The position numbers and the translations under genes were made by a program. The notes below the pieces were generated by a model. It was not told where the DNA came from. It saw only the letters and a program-made list of their open reading frames with translations, and did not search any database. Below, piece by piece: positions 16,724-26,700 of a DNA stretch of 64,000 nt. The stretch's first letter is position 1. Each line of letters starts with the position of its first letter. The DNA lies in the NCBI GenBank assembly GCA_964586595.1, contig CAZPHB010000002.1, forward strand, positions 1-64,000, in the 5' to 3' direction. Source of the DNA: REEB481 sp964586595. GTDB taxonomy: Bacteria > Bacteroidota > Bacteroidia > NS11-12g > UBA955.

Positions 16724-18040
16724 ATGAAATTGTTCAGCATGATGTTGGGAATGTGCCTTGCGCAGGTAGTGTGGGCACAACAATTCGTTGGGCCTGTGTT
16801 GGGTCACGTAGATTTCCGCGAAGGACGTGTTGTCATACAGACCCTGAAACAGGAAACGGTATCCCTGCGCTACCGAGATTCAGGCACGGCGCAGTCCTAT
16901 AAATACACCCAACAGCAAAGCACACAGTCCTTGCACGGCTTCACCGCCGAGTTTGCCATCCCCGCTGAACCCGGAACGACCGTAGAATACCAGGTTTTGG
17001 TGGGTGAGAAACCCTCGGCCAAAGAAACATTTTATTTCCGCACACCGGCACTTTGGCGCTGGCGCAAGGATCCTCCTGCCCTGCGCGTAGCTTTTGGAAG
17101 CTGCTATTACGCAAACGAACCCCGCTTTGATCGACCAGGCAAGCCGTATGGAGACACGTCAACCGATATCTTTAACCGTATTGCCGACAAAAATCCTGAT
17201 TTGATGATTTGGGGCGGCGACAATATCTACCTGCGTGAGCCTGACTGGGGCAGCGAAAATGGAATATACGCGCGTTACATCCACACACGTGTGCAGCGCG
17301 AACCCGCGCGATTGCTTCGTTCCTGCCCGAACTATGCCATCTGGGACGATCACGACTTTGGACCAAATGATGCCAACGGTTCCTTCATCCATAAAAACAC
17401 CACCCTTCGCGCCTTCCACGATTTCTGGGCAAACCCTTCTGAAGGGCTGCCTGGTCAGCCCGGGATTACAACCTGGTTCGAGCGCAGCGATGTACAGTTC
17501 TTTCTGCTCGATGATCGCTACAACCGCACGCTGCCCGGAGATTCTACCGCTACCATCCTCGGTACAATTCAACGTGAATGGCTGAAGACCGCATTGCTCA
17601 GCGCCCCTGCCAATGAATGGAAAGTGATCTGTGTAGGCGGGCAATTTCTGAACAGCGCCGATGAAAAAGAAAACTTCGCCAAATACCCTGTGGAGCGCAA
17701 CGACATCATTCGCCACATCCAGGATCACGGCATCCGCAATGTCATTTTCCTGAGCGGTGATCGCCATTTTGCCGAGCTCAGCGTATTGAAAGAGGACGGC
17801 AAACCAAGCATTTGGGATTTCACTTCAAGTCCGCTCACCTCCGGCGTGTACGCCCGTGGCAACGAAGAACAAAATCGCTACCGCGTTCCCGGAACCGCCT
17901 TCACCCAAGATCGAAATTTCGGCACGCTCGAGTTCACAGGTCCACGCAACGCCCGCGTGCTTACCATGCGGTTGTTCGACAAACAGGGAACCCAAATTTG
18001 GGAACAGGTGGTAATGGCCGAGCAGGCGAAGCGACCGTAA
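16724..18040 (+). CDS. PhoD-type alkaline phosphatase/phosphodiesterase
   Basis: 438 residues with signal peptide (MKLFSMMLGMCLAQVVWAQQ). The N-terminal ~100 residues form a fibronectin-like domain of the PhoD family. The metallophosphatase core shows RVAFGSCYYANEP (metal-binding Cys), MIWGGDNIYLRE (Asp ligand), IWDDHDFGPNDANG (the conserved DDHDxG motif), and SGDRHFAELS (His ligand) near the C-terminus. Predicted extracytoplasmic release of phosphate from phosphomono- or diesters. A weak -7-like GTTCTTTG lies 5 bp before the ATG. No T9SS tail is visible. Confidence 0.9.
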   Translation: MKLFSMMLGMCLAQVVWAQQFVGPVLGHVDFREGRVVIQTLKQETVSLRYRDSGTAQSYKYTQQQSTQSLHGFTAEFAIPAEPGTTVEYQVLVGEKPSAKETFYFRTPALWRWRKDPPALRVAFGSCYYANEPRFDRPGKPYGDTSTDIFNRIADKNPDLMIWGGDNIYLREPDWGSENGIYARYIHTRVQREPARLLRSCPNYAIWDDHDFGPNDANGSFIHKNTTLRAFHDFWANPSEGLPGQPGITTWFERSDVQFFLLDDRYNRTLPGDSTATILGTIQREWLKTALLSAPANEWKVICVGGQFLNSADEKENFAKYPVERNDIIRHIQDHGIRNVIFLSGDRHFAELSVLKEDGKPSIWDFTSSPLTSGVYARGNEEQNRYRVPGTAFTQDRNFGTLEFTGPRNARVLTMRLFDKQGTQIWEQVVMAEQAKRP

Positions 18041-18169
18041 CGGCAAGACTTTTCATGATTTTTAGCACACCAGCATTTCCGATGCTGTGCAAGTTGGCCT
18101 GAGTGGCACAACAGTTATTGGACTAATTCATTGCGAGGAGCAGGCCTTTGGTTAGCCGTAAGCAGCAGT

Positions 18170-18781
18170 TCACTGTTCATTCCAAACCCAGCGTACGGCG
18201 TAATCTGCCGGGCGTTTTCGTTGCACCGCATCCATAAACTGACTCAGTGCAATGCCCATGGGATCACTGGGATTCAATTGAAGGTAGCGGTTGTAGGAAG
18301 AAATCATATCGTCCAGCTCATTGCCGGTTAAGCCTTTATGGTGGAGCATGCGGCGATAACAGCTTCCCGCCCTGAGCCATGCGCTGGAATTCGGATTGTT
18401 CTGGTTTTGAGTTTTGCGGATGTAGGTCTTGTAATAAAACAGTGCGGCGCTGTCGTTTCGCTGCTTTTCCTGACTCAGGCCTAAATACCAATAAGTGCCC
18501 ACCTGATTGCTGTCTGCCTTTTCGACCTCACGCAACAATGAATCCGCTTCACGGTAGCGCCTTTGATTCATCACCGTGTGCGCCAATAGATGCATGAGCG
18601 TATAGTCATTGGGTGTTCTGCGCAGTCCCTGACGAAAAATGTATTCCGCCCTGCGAAAATCTCCTTCTTTCATGGCTTCGGCACCTTCGGCATAGGCATC
18701 CTGTGCATGAAGCAGTTCAGCCCTTCCAAAGAAAAATACCGCCAACAAAGAGATGGCTATGAAACTGAAGCGGAAATTCAT
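18170..18781 (-). CDS. Exported TPR-repeat protein
   Basis: 203 residues from the ATG at 18781 (an upstream in-frame ATG at 18799 would only add six residues before the signal). Signal peptide MNFRFSFIAISLLAVFFFGR...LLHA is followed by three to four tetratricopeptide helical pairs (AEGAEAMKEGDFRRAEYIFRQ, HLLAHTVMNQRRYREADSLL, WYLGLSQEKQRNDSAALFYY). Probably a periplasmic or outer-membrane scaffold. Only 23 bp separate its start from that of the divergent head-GIN gene, so promoter elements must lie inside the neighbouring coding regions. Confidence 0.8.
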   Translation of the reverse strand: MNFRFSFIAISLLAVFFFGRAELLHAQDAYAEGAEAMKEGDFRRAEYIFRQGLRRTPNDYTLMHLLAHTVMNQRRYREADSLLREVEKADSNQVGTYWYLGLSQEKQRNDSAALFYYKTYIRKTQNQNNPNSSAWLRAGSCYRRMLHHKGLTGNELDDMISSYNRYLQLNPSDPMGIALSQFMDAVQRKRPADYAVRWVWNEQ

Positions 18782-18804
18782 GAACTTTGTTTGTATCATT
18801 TCGG

Positions 18805-19548
18805 ATGAATCTTACGCAAAGATTATTCCTATTTCTGTTAATTCTGAGCATCGGTTCCTGCAACCGGGAGCAGTTGGATGACTGTTTCACCGGTTACGGA
18901 ACAGACACAACAGAAACCCGCATCCTGGAGCCATTCACAGGTATTGAAGCAGGGCAAGAATTTGACGTGTTCCTCACTCAGGATAGCGCCCTTCCTGAAC
19001 AAGTTTCCATTTCCAGTGGTGCTAAACTGTTGAAAGGCATCAAGGCCGTTGTAAAAAATGGAATACTTGCGTTCAGCGACGAAAACCGTTGCAACTGGGT
19101 GCGTAAGATGCATCAAAATCCGCGCTGCACGGTGAATGTGCACAAACTGGAATCCATACACCTGAAAGGCGCTGCTGCCCTGAAAAGTTTAGATACTATT
19201 TTTGGCGGAGCCCTGACCATCGACCACAAAAGCGTTTACGACCTGGATTTAAAGCTTCGCTATGGAAATGTAAGTGGCGGCAGCATCAATTGTGGCAAGA
19301 CCATCCTTTCCGGTTATGCCGGCATTTTCGCTTATGAAGTGAATGATGTTGGACAGTTGCTGGCAGAGCACCTGCGCACCGAAGACATTTACCTGTACCA
19401 CTTTTCTCCGTTGGACAGTAAAGTCAGTGCACGCATGTGGCTGGAAATTTCTGTATTTGGAATAGGAAATGTACAATACCGAGGCAACCCAAAGCGGGGT
19501 ACTAAGTTGATTGAAGGCGGACTGGGAAAAATCATACAAGTACCCTAA
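18805..19548 (+). CDS. Head-GIN domain lipoprotein (DUF2807)
   Basis: 247 residues from the ATG at 18805; a TTG at 18787 is in frame but adds little. Signal peptide MNLTQRLFLFLLILSIGSC ends in a lipobox-like GSC followed by an acidic stretch. The body matches the putative auto-transporter adhesin head-GIN domain: EPFTGIEAGQEFDVFLTQ, the VSISSGAKLLKGI strand, LKGAAALKSL and later beta-helical turns. Function of these domains is unknown. The stop TAA overlaps the rhomboid ATG (TAATG), indicating co-translation. Confidence 0.85.
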   Translation: MNLTQRLFLFLLILSIGSCNREQLDDCFTGYGTDTTETRILEPFTGIEAGQEFDVFLTQDSALPEQVSISSGAKLLKGIKAVVKNGILAFSDENRCNWVRKMHQNPRCTVNVHKLESIHLKGAAALKSLDTIFGGALTIDHKSVYDLDLKLRYGNVSGGSINCGKTILSGYAGIFAYEVNDVGQLLAEHLRTEDIYLYHFSPLDSKVSARMWLEISVFGIGNVQYRGNPKRGTKLIEGGLGKIIQVP

Positions 19549-20213
19549 TGAATACACAAGATTTTCTGATTTATGGAATCATTGCAGTGAATGTGCTGTA
19601 CAGTTTTGCAGGCTTTGAACGGCCGACACTTTTTGAGCAGGGTTATTTCCGTGTGGGCAATCTGAAATATCAAAAAGAATGGTGGCGTTTGCTCAGCAGC
19701 GGATTTCTGCATGTGGACATCACGCATTTGTTGGTGAACATGTACACCTTGTACATGTTTGGCCCATTGCTTCTGCAGTTTTTAGGGGCGAGCCATTTCC
19801 TGCAGGTGTATTTGGGTGCACTGATTGGCGGGAATTTGCTGAGTTTGTGGGTAAACCGTAAACAAGATGCTTACACTGCAGTAGGTGCTTCCGGAGCCAT
19901 CACCGGTATTGTATTTGCCACGGTGGTTATCATCCCTCAGATGGAGCTCAGCTTACTGTTTCTGCCGGTGGGGATTCCAGGTTGGCTTTTTGCGATTTTG
20001 TACACCTTATTCAGCATTTGGGGTGTTCGTTCCATGGCTGGGAATATTGGTCATGATGCACATTTGGGCGGTGGAATTGCAGGCACCTTGGTACTTCTGG
20101 GCATTCAGCCCATGCTTATATACTACTCCTGGAAAGTGGTGCTAGGCATTTTACTCCCTGCCAGTGCATTCTTACTAATACTTTGGCTAAAACCGCATTG
20201 GTTTAAGAGATAA
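19548..20213 (+). CDS. Rhomboid family intramembrane serine protease
   Basis: 221 residues with about six hydrophobic segments. The catalytic serine is Ser115 in VGASGAITG, the catalytic histidine lies in GHDAHLGGG (His172), and the L1-loop WWRLLSSGFLHVDITHLLVNM is typical of the family. It cleaves membrane proteins within the lipid bilayer; its substrates are unknown. Translationally coupled to the head-GIN lipoprotein, which might be a partner or substrate (inference from overlap only). Confidence 0.93.
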   Translation: MNTQDFLIYGIIAVNVLYSFAGFERPTLFEQGYFRVGNLKYQKEWWRLLSSGFLHVDITHLLVNMYTLYMFGPLLLQFLGASHFLQVYLGALIGGNLLSLWVNRKQDAYTAVGASGAITGIVFATVVIIPQMELSLLFLPVGIPGWLFAILYTLFSIWGVRSMAGNIGHDAHLGGGIAGTLVLLGIQPMLIYYSWKVVLGILLPASAFLLILWLKPHWFKR

Positions 20214-20226
20214 ATAAAAATATTTC

Positions 20227-20234
20227 TATATTTG
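20227..20234 (+). promoter_or_regulatory. -7 box of the tRNA-Leu pair
   Basis: TATATTTG, a perfect TAnnTTTG match, ~57 bp upstream of the first tRNA. A weak -33-like TTTA lies 21 bp upstream at 20202-20205. Confidence 0.6.
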
Positions 20235-20290
20235 CACCCCGTTTCGGAGGCAGCTTCAGGCTTCAACAGCCGTAACGAGCGTTCTGAAAT

Positions 20291-20375
20291 GCCCAGGTGG
20301 CGAAATTGGTAGACGCACTGTCTTCAGGCGGCAGCGCCCACAAGCGTGCAGGTTCGAATCCTGTCCTGGGCACCA
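20291..20375 (+). tRNA. tRNA-Leu (anticodon CAG)
   Basis: Acceptor arms GCCCAGG/CCTGGGC pair, D-arm carries GGCGAAATTGGTAGACG, anticodon stem CTGTC/GGCAG closes the loop TTCAGGC with anticodon CAG (reads CUG), a long variable arm follows (class II tRNA), and the T-arm has GGTTCGAATCC. The 3' CCA is encoded at 20373-20375. Confidence 0.97.
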
Positions 20376-20385
20376 AAACAAACAG

Positions 20386-20420
20386 AAAGACATCCGGATG
20401 TACAAGCTGGATGTCTTTTT
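20386..20420 (+). terminator. Hairpin with T-run between the two tRNA-Leu genes
   Basis: AAAGACATCC (20386-20395) pairs with GGATGTCTTT (20409-20418) around a 13-nt loop, followed by T to 20420. The next tRNA begins at 20421, the very next base. It looks like a terminator, yet would then cut off the second tRNA; it might instead serve processing or partial attenuation. Confidence 0.65.
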
Positions 20421-20502
20421 GCCCAGTTGGTGAAATTGGTAGACACGCCATCTTGAGGGGGTGGTGCTTCACGGCGTGCTGGTTCGAGTCCAGTACTGGG
20501 CA
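20421..20502 (+). tRNA. tRNA-Leu (anticodon GAG)
   Basis: Acceptor GCCCAGT/ACTGGGC, anticodon stem CCATC/GGTGG around TTGAGGG gives anticodon GAG (reads CUY), T-arm GGTTCGAGTCC. No CCA is encoded (the discriminator A is followed by CAT), unlike the neighbouring tRNA. Confidence 0.96.
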
Positions 20503-20506
20503 CATG

Positions 20507-20532
20507 AAACCGGAATCAGTTCCGGTTTTTTT
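20507..20532 (+). terminator. Terminator after the tRNA pair
   Basis: Perfect 9-bp stem AAACCGGAA/TTCCGGTTT with TCAG loop and a continuous T-run (20526-20532), ending immediately before the ATG of the methyltransferase gene at 20533. Confidence 0.8.
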
Positions 20533-21180
20533 ATGAGTATGAGGGAAGTGGAATACGCCCGCCAGTTGCGCAAGCCCGAGGGCAGTGCCGGAATTGATAT
20601 CGCCCTTCGCATGAACAATCTGAATGCGCTCATGTATGCGCATTGTTTCCGCCAGTTTCCTCAGAAAGCAATCCAACTGCTGGAAATAGGTCCGGGCAAC
20701 GCGATTGAAGCTGCATCATTGCTCAAGGAGCGACCAGAAATTACCTATACCGGCATAGACCACGCACCCGATATGGTTGCAGCAGGTAACCAACAACTCG
20801 ACAAATTCGGCAAAAGGGCAAGTTATGTTCTTGGAAATGCCGAGGAGCTTCCCTTCCCTGATGCCCAATATGACGTACTTTTAAGCATCAACACTTTGTA
20901 TTTTGTAGTTGAACCTGAATCCGTACTCAAGGAATGGGCGCGGGTGTTGAAACCTGGCGGTATGATGTGTATCGGACTTAGAAGTAAAGAAAGCATGGAA
21001 AACTTGGGACTTCACCAACACGGCTTTTGTTTGTTTGAACCCGATTACGTAAACTGCTTGCTGAAACATGCGGGTATGCTTGTAGATCAAACCACGGAAA
21101 TCAAAGAGCCGGAGCGTGAAATCAACGGACAGGCCAAACCCATGCATTCATTTATCTGCACCGGCTTAAAGGCCAATTAA
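20533..21180 (+). CDS. SAM-dependent methyltransferase (class I)
   Basis: About 215 residues; starts at ATG 20533 or 20539. A longer frame back to 20461 overlaps tRNA-Leu(GAG) and is rejected. Rossmann-fold methyltransferase of the Methyltransf_11 type: LLEIGPGNAIEAASLL (SAM motif I), YTGIDHAPDMV (acidic end of beta 2), GNAEELPFPDAQYDVLLSINTLYFV (motif for adenine contact and motif post II), and EWARVLKPGGMMCIGL (motif III). Substrate unknown. Its start codon directly follows the terminator T-run, so how it is transcribed is unclear. Confidence 0.85.
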   Translation: MSMREVEYARQLRKPEGSAGIDIALRMNNLNALMYAHCFRQFPQKAIQLLEIGPGNAIEAASLLKERPEITYTGIDHAPDMVAAGNQQLDKFGKRASYVLGNAEELPFPDAQYDVLLSINTLYFVVEPESVLKEWARVLKPGGMMCIGLRSKESMENLGLHQHGFCLFEPDYVNCLLKHAGMLVDQTTEIKEPEREINGQAKPMHSFICTGLKAN

Positions 21181-21253
21181 GCTCCAAAACATCCACAAAA
21201 CATTTTACCGGCGGCAAATATGCTGTCCCTCCCCTTATTGCCTTGAAAAACCT

Positions 21254-21601
21254 ATGATGGAACGACTGAATATTTATTTGGAAATGTTGCATGATTACAT
21301 GCACACCAGGGATCATTACAGCTTCTGGACCATGGAAGAATATGCCACCCTGAATGACTTTGATTGGTATTTAAGCCATAGCAAAAGGGATTTTCATGAA
21401 ACGAAGTTCAAACCAATGATGCAAAAACTTCCCGAATTGGCATTTCTGAACGATGTATACGGCATGCGCAACATAAGCGGAAAAATAGGTGATGGTGTTG
21501 CCGGCATTGAGCACATAAACACACGTATCGAGGTGTTGGTTGAAGCTATTGAGCTCCTGATTAAAGAATCCGGCTCCAAACCGTCTTGCCTTGCTGGTTG
21601 A
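21254..21601 (+). CDS. Hypothetical protein, 115 residues
   Basis: No family recognised. It is acidic and largely helical, with a Met/His-rich opening (MMERLNIYLEMLHDYMHTRDHYSF) and a C-terminal HINTRIEVLVEAIELLIKE helix. The composition looks protein-like rather than antisense noise, but its last 41 bp overlap the convergent recG gene and no clear promoter is visible. Confidence 0.45.
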   Translation: MMERLNIYLEMLHDYMHTRDHYSFWTMEEYATLNDFDWYLSHSKRDFHETKFKPMMQKLPELAFLNDVYGMRNISGKIGDGVAGIEHINTRIEVLVEAIELLIKESGSKPSCLAG

Positions 21602-23672
21602 GCAAACGCTGCAGCAATAAAGCGTGTTCAGGCTTTTGGAGATCAGGATCTGCTTGCAACAATTGTGCGGCGGTTTCTCGAGCCTGCATGAGTATGGGTT
21701 CATCCTTAATGAGGTCAGAGAGTTTCAAGTCGAGCAGGCCGCTTTGGCGGGTTCCTTCCAGGTCGCCGGGGCCGCGCAATTCCATATCGACGCGGGCAAT
21801 TTCGAAGCCGTCGTTGGTAGCGCACATGGTTTGCAACCTGCGGCGGGCATTGGCGCTTAATTCTGCCTTGCTGGTGAGGATGCAATACGATTGCTCACTG
21901 CCACGCCCAACCCTTCCGCGAAGCTGATGCAGTTGAGACAACCCAAATCGGTCTGCATCCTCAATCACCATCACGGAGGCATTTGGCACATTCACACCCA
22001 CTTCAATCACCGTTGTGGCGACCATAATTTGGGTGATACCTTTTTTGAAGCGCATCATTTCTGCATCTTTTTCAGCTGCTTTCATGCGGCCATGTACAAT
22101 TCCAATCTGATACTGAGGGATGGGAAACCAGGAGCTCACCATATCGTGCCCGTCCATCAGGTTTTTCAATTCCAGTTTCGGAGATTCTTCTATCAGCGGA
22201 AATACAAAATATACCTGCCGCCCTTTGGCAATTTCATCTTTGATGAATTGCATGAATGCGGGTCGTTCATGATCATAGCGATGCACGGTGCGGATGGGTT
22301 TTCTACCTTGAGGTAATTCATTGATTACCGAATGATCCAGGTCGCCATAGGCGGTCATGGCCAAAGTCCTTGGAATGGGTGTGGCGGTCATGACCATTAC
22401 ATGAGGAACAGGGTTTCCCTTTTCCCAGAGTTTGCTGCGCTGAGCCACGCCAAACCGGTGTTGTTCGTCAATAACAACCAGTCCAAGTTTCTGAAAACGC
22501 ACATCCGATTCCAGCAAGGCGTGTGTTCCAATCAAGATGTTCACCCTTCCGCCTGCCAAACCTTCCAAAATTTCCTCGCGGGCTTTTTTTGTGGTAGAAC
22601 CGGTCAGCAAGCGAACTTTTACCGGCATGTCGCCCAGCAAATCACAGATACTTTCAAAATGCTGATAGGCCAGGATTTCCGTTGGTGCCATCAGGGCTGC
22701 CTGGCAGTTATTGTCCAGCGCCATCAGCATGCTCATCAAGGCCACAACGGTTTTTCCGCTGCCCACGTCGCCCTGGAGCAATCGGTTCATTTGCTGGCCG
22801 CTGCCCAGGTCGCTGCGTATTTCACGAAGTACTTTTTTCTGTGCTTCGGTAAGCTGGAAAGGAAGTTTGTGGGCATAGAAATCATTGAAATGATTTCCAA
22901 TCTGTGGAAACGGGATGCCTCGGGCACTGCGTTGTTGCACTCCCCGAATCCGGAATATGCGCAACTGCAACAGGAACAGTTCCTCGAACTTCATCCGGCG
23001 GCGGGCTTCTTCCAGCTTCATTAAATCAGAAGGAACATGCAGGTGCCTGAATGCCTCCCCTCGGGTCATCAATTTGTGGTGCTGCATCACAGCGACCGGA
23101 ATAAATTCCGGTATGTTCCGCGCTGCCAGCTGCAATACCTGTTTCACCATTCCGGAAATAGCCTTGTGGTCCATCCTGCGCCGGCGCATGGCTTCTGTCA
23201 TGGGGTAAACCGCCATGAGCGGATGTTGTCGGCTGGCAGGAAGCTTTCCGTCCTGGATTTTTTCCAGTTCAGGATGACTGATGCTGAACTTCCTTCCGAA
23301 CTGCTGCGGCTTTCCGAAGATGAGGTATTCACCTCCGGTGGTCAGGCTTTTGCTGATCCAGTTGATGCCCTGAAACCAAACCAGCTCCATGTCGCCGGTT
23401 TGATCCGAGAACCGGGCTACCAGACGCTGGCTTCGTCCCGCACCGGCCATACGTACATCACTGATGAAGCCACGCAAGGTAACTCCGGCCTGAGATTCGT
23501 GTAATTCGGACACAGAGTAAATCCTGCTGCGGTCTTCATAACGAAATGGGTAATACTGCAGCAGGTCGCCGAAGGTAAATACCTCCATCTCTTTCTGCAT
23601 GAGCTGTACCCTTTCAGGGCTCAGTCCATGCAGGTTGCTGATGGGGGTATCCAAAAATCCTTTGGCATCCAT
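21561..23672 (-). CDS. recG: ATP-dependent DNA helicase RecG
   Basis: Regresses stalled replication forks and branch-migrates Holliday junctions. 703 residues from the ATG at 23672; a TTG at 23684 lies upstream in frame but overlaps a weak -7-like sequence. N-terminal wedge (OB-fold) domain, then the SF2 motor: LLQGDVGSGKTVVA (motif I), VVIDEQHRFGV (DEQH, motif II), MTATPIPRTLA (motif III), and in the C-terminal half ATTVIEVGVNVPNAS with LHQLRGRVGRG (motifs V-VI). Full length and typical. Confidence 0.96.
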   Translation of the reverse strand: MDAKGFLDTPISNLHGLSPERVQLMQKEMEVFTFGDLLQYYPFRYEDRSRIYSVSELHESQAGVTLRGFISDVRMAGAGRSQRLVARFSDQTGDMELVWFQGINWISKSLTTGGEYLIFGKPQQFGRKFSISHPELEKIQDGKLPASRQHPLMAVYPMTEAMRRRRMDHKAISGMVKQVLQLAARNIPEFIPVAVMQHHKLMTRGEAFRHLHVPSDLMKLEEARRRMKFEELFLLQLRIFRIRGVQQRSARGIPFPQIGNHFNDFYAHKLPFQLTEAQKKVLREIRSDLGSGQQMNRLLQGDVGSGKTVVALMSMLMALDNNCQAALMAPTEILAYQHFESICDLLGDMPVKVRLLTGSTTKKAREEILEGLAGGRVNILIGTHALLESDVRFQKLGLVVIDEQHRFGVAQRSKLWEKGNPVPHVMVMTATPIPRTLAMTAYGDLDHSVINELPQGRKPIRTVHRYDHERPAFMQFIKDEIAKGRQVYFVFPLIEESPKLELKNLMDGHDMVSSWFPIPQYQIGIVHGRMKAAEKDAEMMRFKKGITQIMVATTVIEVGVNVPNASVMVIEDADRFGLSQLHQLRGRVGRGSEQSYCILTSKAELSANARRRLQTMCATNDGFEIARVDMELRGPGDLEGTRQSGLLDLKLSDLIKDEPILMQARETAAQLLQADPDLQKPEHALLLQRLLNQQGKTVWSRIL

Positions 23673-23707
23673 GACTTGGAGCAAACACGTATGCGTGTAA
23701 ACCTGCT

Positions 23708-26700
23708 TTATTCAGGCTTCCAACGTGGAAACCTTCCGGGAGTATAAGGCGCGCCGTCCAGTTCCAGGCTGTTTTCCAAATCCAGTAATTCCTTGTTCAG
23801 CACTTCCAGCTTTTCGAGCCAACGACTGTACAGCTTGCCTGCGTAGGTGAAATTGTCTTGCCAGGTTTGGGTAGGTGCGCCGGTGATGTAAAACAGTCCG
23901 TAAACTACAGAAGAAACCCTACCTGAAATTCCAGGAAGCGTTTCGAATTCTCTGCGCGACAAACTGGCATCGCCATTAAGTTCTTCATTCATTTGCTCCA
24001 GTTGTAATTGCATCTGGTTGAGACTTGCCAACTGGGTTTCGGGTGTGCGGTTGGACTGCTGAATGGCTTTTTGGATGAGCCTCATCCGCTCTTTCATGGC
24101 GGCGGAAAACTGCTGTCCGGCGGCAACGGCACGTTGCAGGGAGGCTACTTTTTCTGCAAAAGCGCGCACAGCTTCCCGATCCTGAACCGGCATGGTTCCG
24201 TGATTTAAATGTACCGTATTGAATGAAACAGGCCCTGCGAGCACACTGCTCACTCCGCGCTGAACAACAGAAAGCGTTACATTGTATGTTCCGGGAGCCA
24301 CCATCGGGCCGCCCTCACCAATCACATCATCGGGATTGCTTCCGCCGGAAGTATTGGCCGGATTCATAGAAGGCATTCTGAAATTCCACACGATGCTTCC
24401 ACTTCCTTTGGCTGCAGGCGCGCTGAGTTTACGCACAATGTTTCCTTGGGCATCGCGAATGGTAAACAACAAATAGGGTGCTTCCTCACGATCTTCCATC
24501 CTTATGCTGTCGGCAGAAGGATAATAAACCGGTTTGCCTGCTTTCATCAGGGCCGCCTCCCTGTCCTTGCGCTGCTGTTTCAGGGTTTTGTAGTCGTCGC
24601 GCACGAAGTAGCGAATCACGCTGCCCAGTGGCGGATTGAGTGCAGTAAACAGGTTTTCTCCCTGATTTGCCTTGCCTTCACCACCTAAAGGCGTGGCCGG
24701 CACGTACATCAGGGCATCTTTGATGGGGAAAATGGTGGCGGCTTGGGCCGAAAGTGAAATGCTTCCATCCAGGGAGCGCAACAAGCTGTAGTCATCGAGC
24801 ACGGCAAAACCGCGGCCAAAGGTGGCGAGCACCAGGTCGTTTTCGCGGCGCTGTATGCTGATTTCTTTAATGGCTGCGGGCGGCAATCCATTTTTAAGTG
24901 CCTGCCAGCGTTTGCCGCCATCTACCGTAAAATGCAGGCCAAATTCCGTACCCACGAACAACAAAGTTGGTTTTACATGGTCTTCTGCCAGGTGCCAGGT
25001 AACTCCTTCTGCGGGAAGGTTAGATGTGATGGAAGACCAGGTTTTACCGCGGTCATCACTGCGCAATACATAAGGTTTGTAGTCGCCGTTGCGGTGGTTC
25101 TGAAAGGTGGCATAAACCACGGAAGCACTGTGCCTGGAGCAGGTGATGCTGCTCACGTAGCTCATGTCAGGAACGCCCGGGAAGCTGCTGATGCGCGACC
25201 AATTGGTGCCACCGTCATTGCTTACATGGATGAGTCCGTCGTCGGTACCGGCAATCAGCAGGTTTGCGTCCAGTGGTGATTCATCAAAAGAAACGATGTT
25301 GCCGTAGATGCTGGTGCTTTGGTTTTTTGCCACGGCATCCATGCCCCAAACCTTTCCCATGACGGGCAGTTTGTTGCGGTCAATTTGCCGGCTTAAATCC
25401 GGACTGATGATGGTCCAACTGTTGCCGCGGTCTTCGCTGCGGAAGATTTTGTTCGCCGCGAAATACAGTCGTTCCGGTTTGTGGTTGCTGATCAACAATG
25501 GTGCATCCCAGTTCCAGCGCCAGGCCTTCTCGCCTTCGCCTTCAGCAGGTTTGATGTCGGTGGTTTCACCAGTTTTACGGTCGAAGCGCACCAAGCCGCC
25601 GTATTGCCACTGGCTGTACACGATGTTCGGATTATTCGGATCTACCTGGGTTTTGAAGCCATCGCCGCCAACCGTAACAAACCAATCGCTGTTCATGATT
25701 CCATTGGCATTGAGCGTGCGAGAAGGGCCGCCAAGGGTATTATTGTCCTGGGTACCTCCGTAGATATTATAGAACGGCAGCGCGTTGTCCACCGTTGCGC
25801 GATAAAACTGGGTGATGGGTAAATTTTGCTTGAAATCGTAAGTTGCACACTGGTCAAAGGTTTCATACAAGCCACCGTCGCAACCTACGAGCAGGTGTTT
25901 GGAATCATTGGGATCAATCCACAAGGCGTGGTTATCTACGTGTTTGCTCTTTTCTCCGGCATTGACAATGGTTTTGCCGCCATCATGGCTGACCTTCAGG
26001 TAGGTATCCATAAAATAAACACGGTCGGCATTGTTTGGATCTACGAACAACTCCTGGTAGTAGTTACCTGCTGTGGTAAAGCCATTCATTTTTGACCAGC
26101 TGGCGCCGCGGTCGGTGCTGCGATACACGCCGCCGTTGTCGGTTGCCTCAACGATGGCATAAACCATATCGGGATTGGATGGTGCTATGGCCAGCGCGAT
26201 GCGGCCAAGATCTCCGGAAGGCAATCCTCCGCCCAGCTTATTCCAGGTAGCGCCACCATCTGTACTCTTGTAAACGGCACTTTCAGGTCCGCCGGAGATG
26301 TAGGTCCATTCGTGCCGGCGGCGCTGATGGAAGGCTGCATACAATACATCCGGATTTCTCGGATCCATGAGTACTTCATTGCATCCCGTATGTTCGCTTA
26401 CGTTCAGCACATTTTTCCATGTTTTACCGCCATCGGTGCTTTTAAACACGCCGCGTTCGCCGCCTGCATTCCACAGCGGGCCATAAGCAGCCACGTAAAC
26501 CACGTTGCTGTTGCGCGGATCAACCACAATTCTGCCAATATGCTCCGATTTTGGAAGGCCCATGTGCTGGAAGCTCTTGCCGCCGTCGTTGCTTCGGTAC
26601 ACGCCGTTGCCATAGCCCACGCTGCGCTGGTTGTTGTTTTCACCGGTTCCCACCCACAGTGTGTTTACATTGGAAGGGTCGAGGCTCAGACAGCCAATGG

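Noticed and set aside
20461..20532. N-terminal extension of the methyltransferase through tRNA-Leu
   Set aside because: The extension lies over a functional tRNA and its terminator; the conserved fold begins after 20533.
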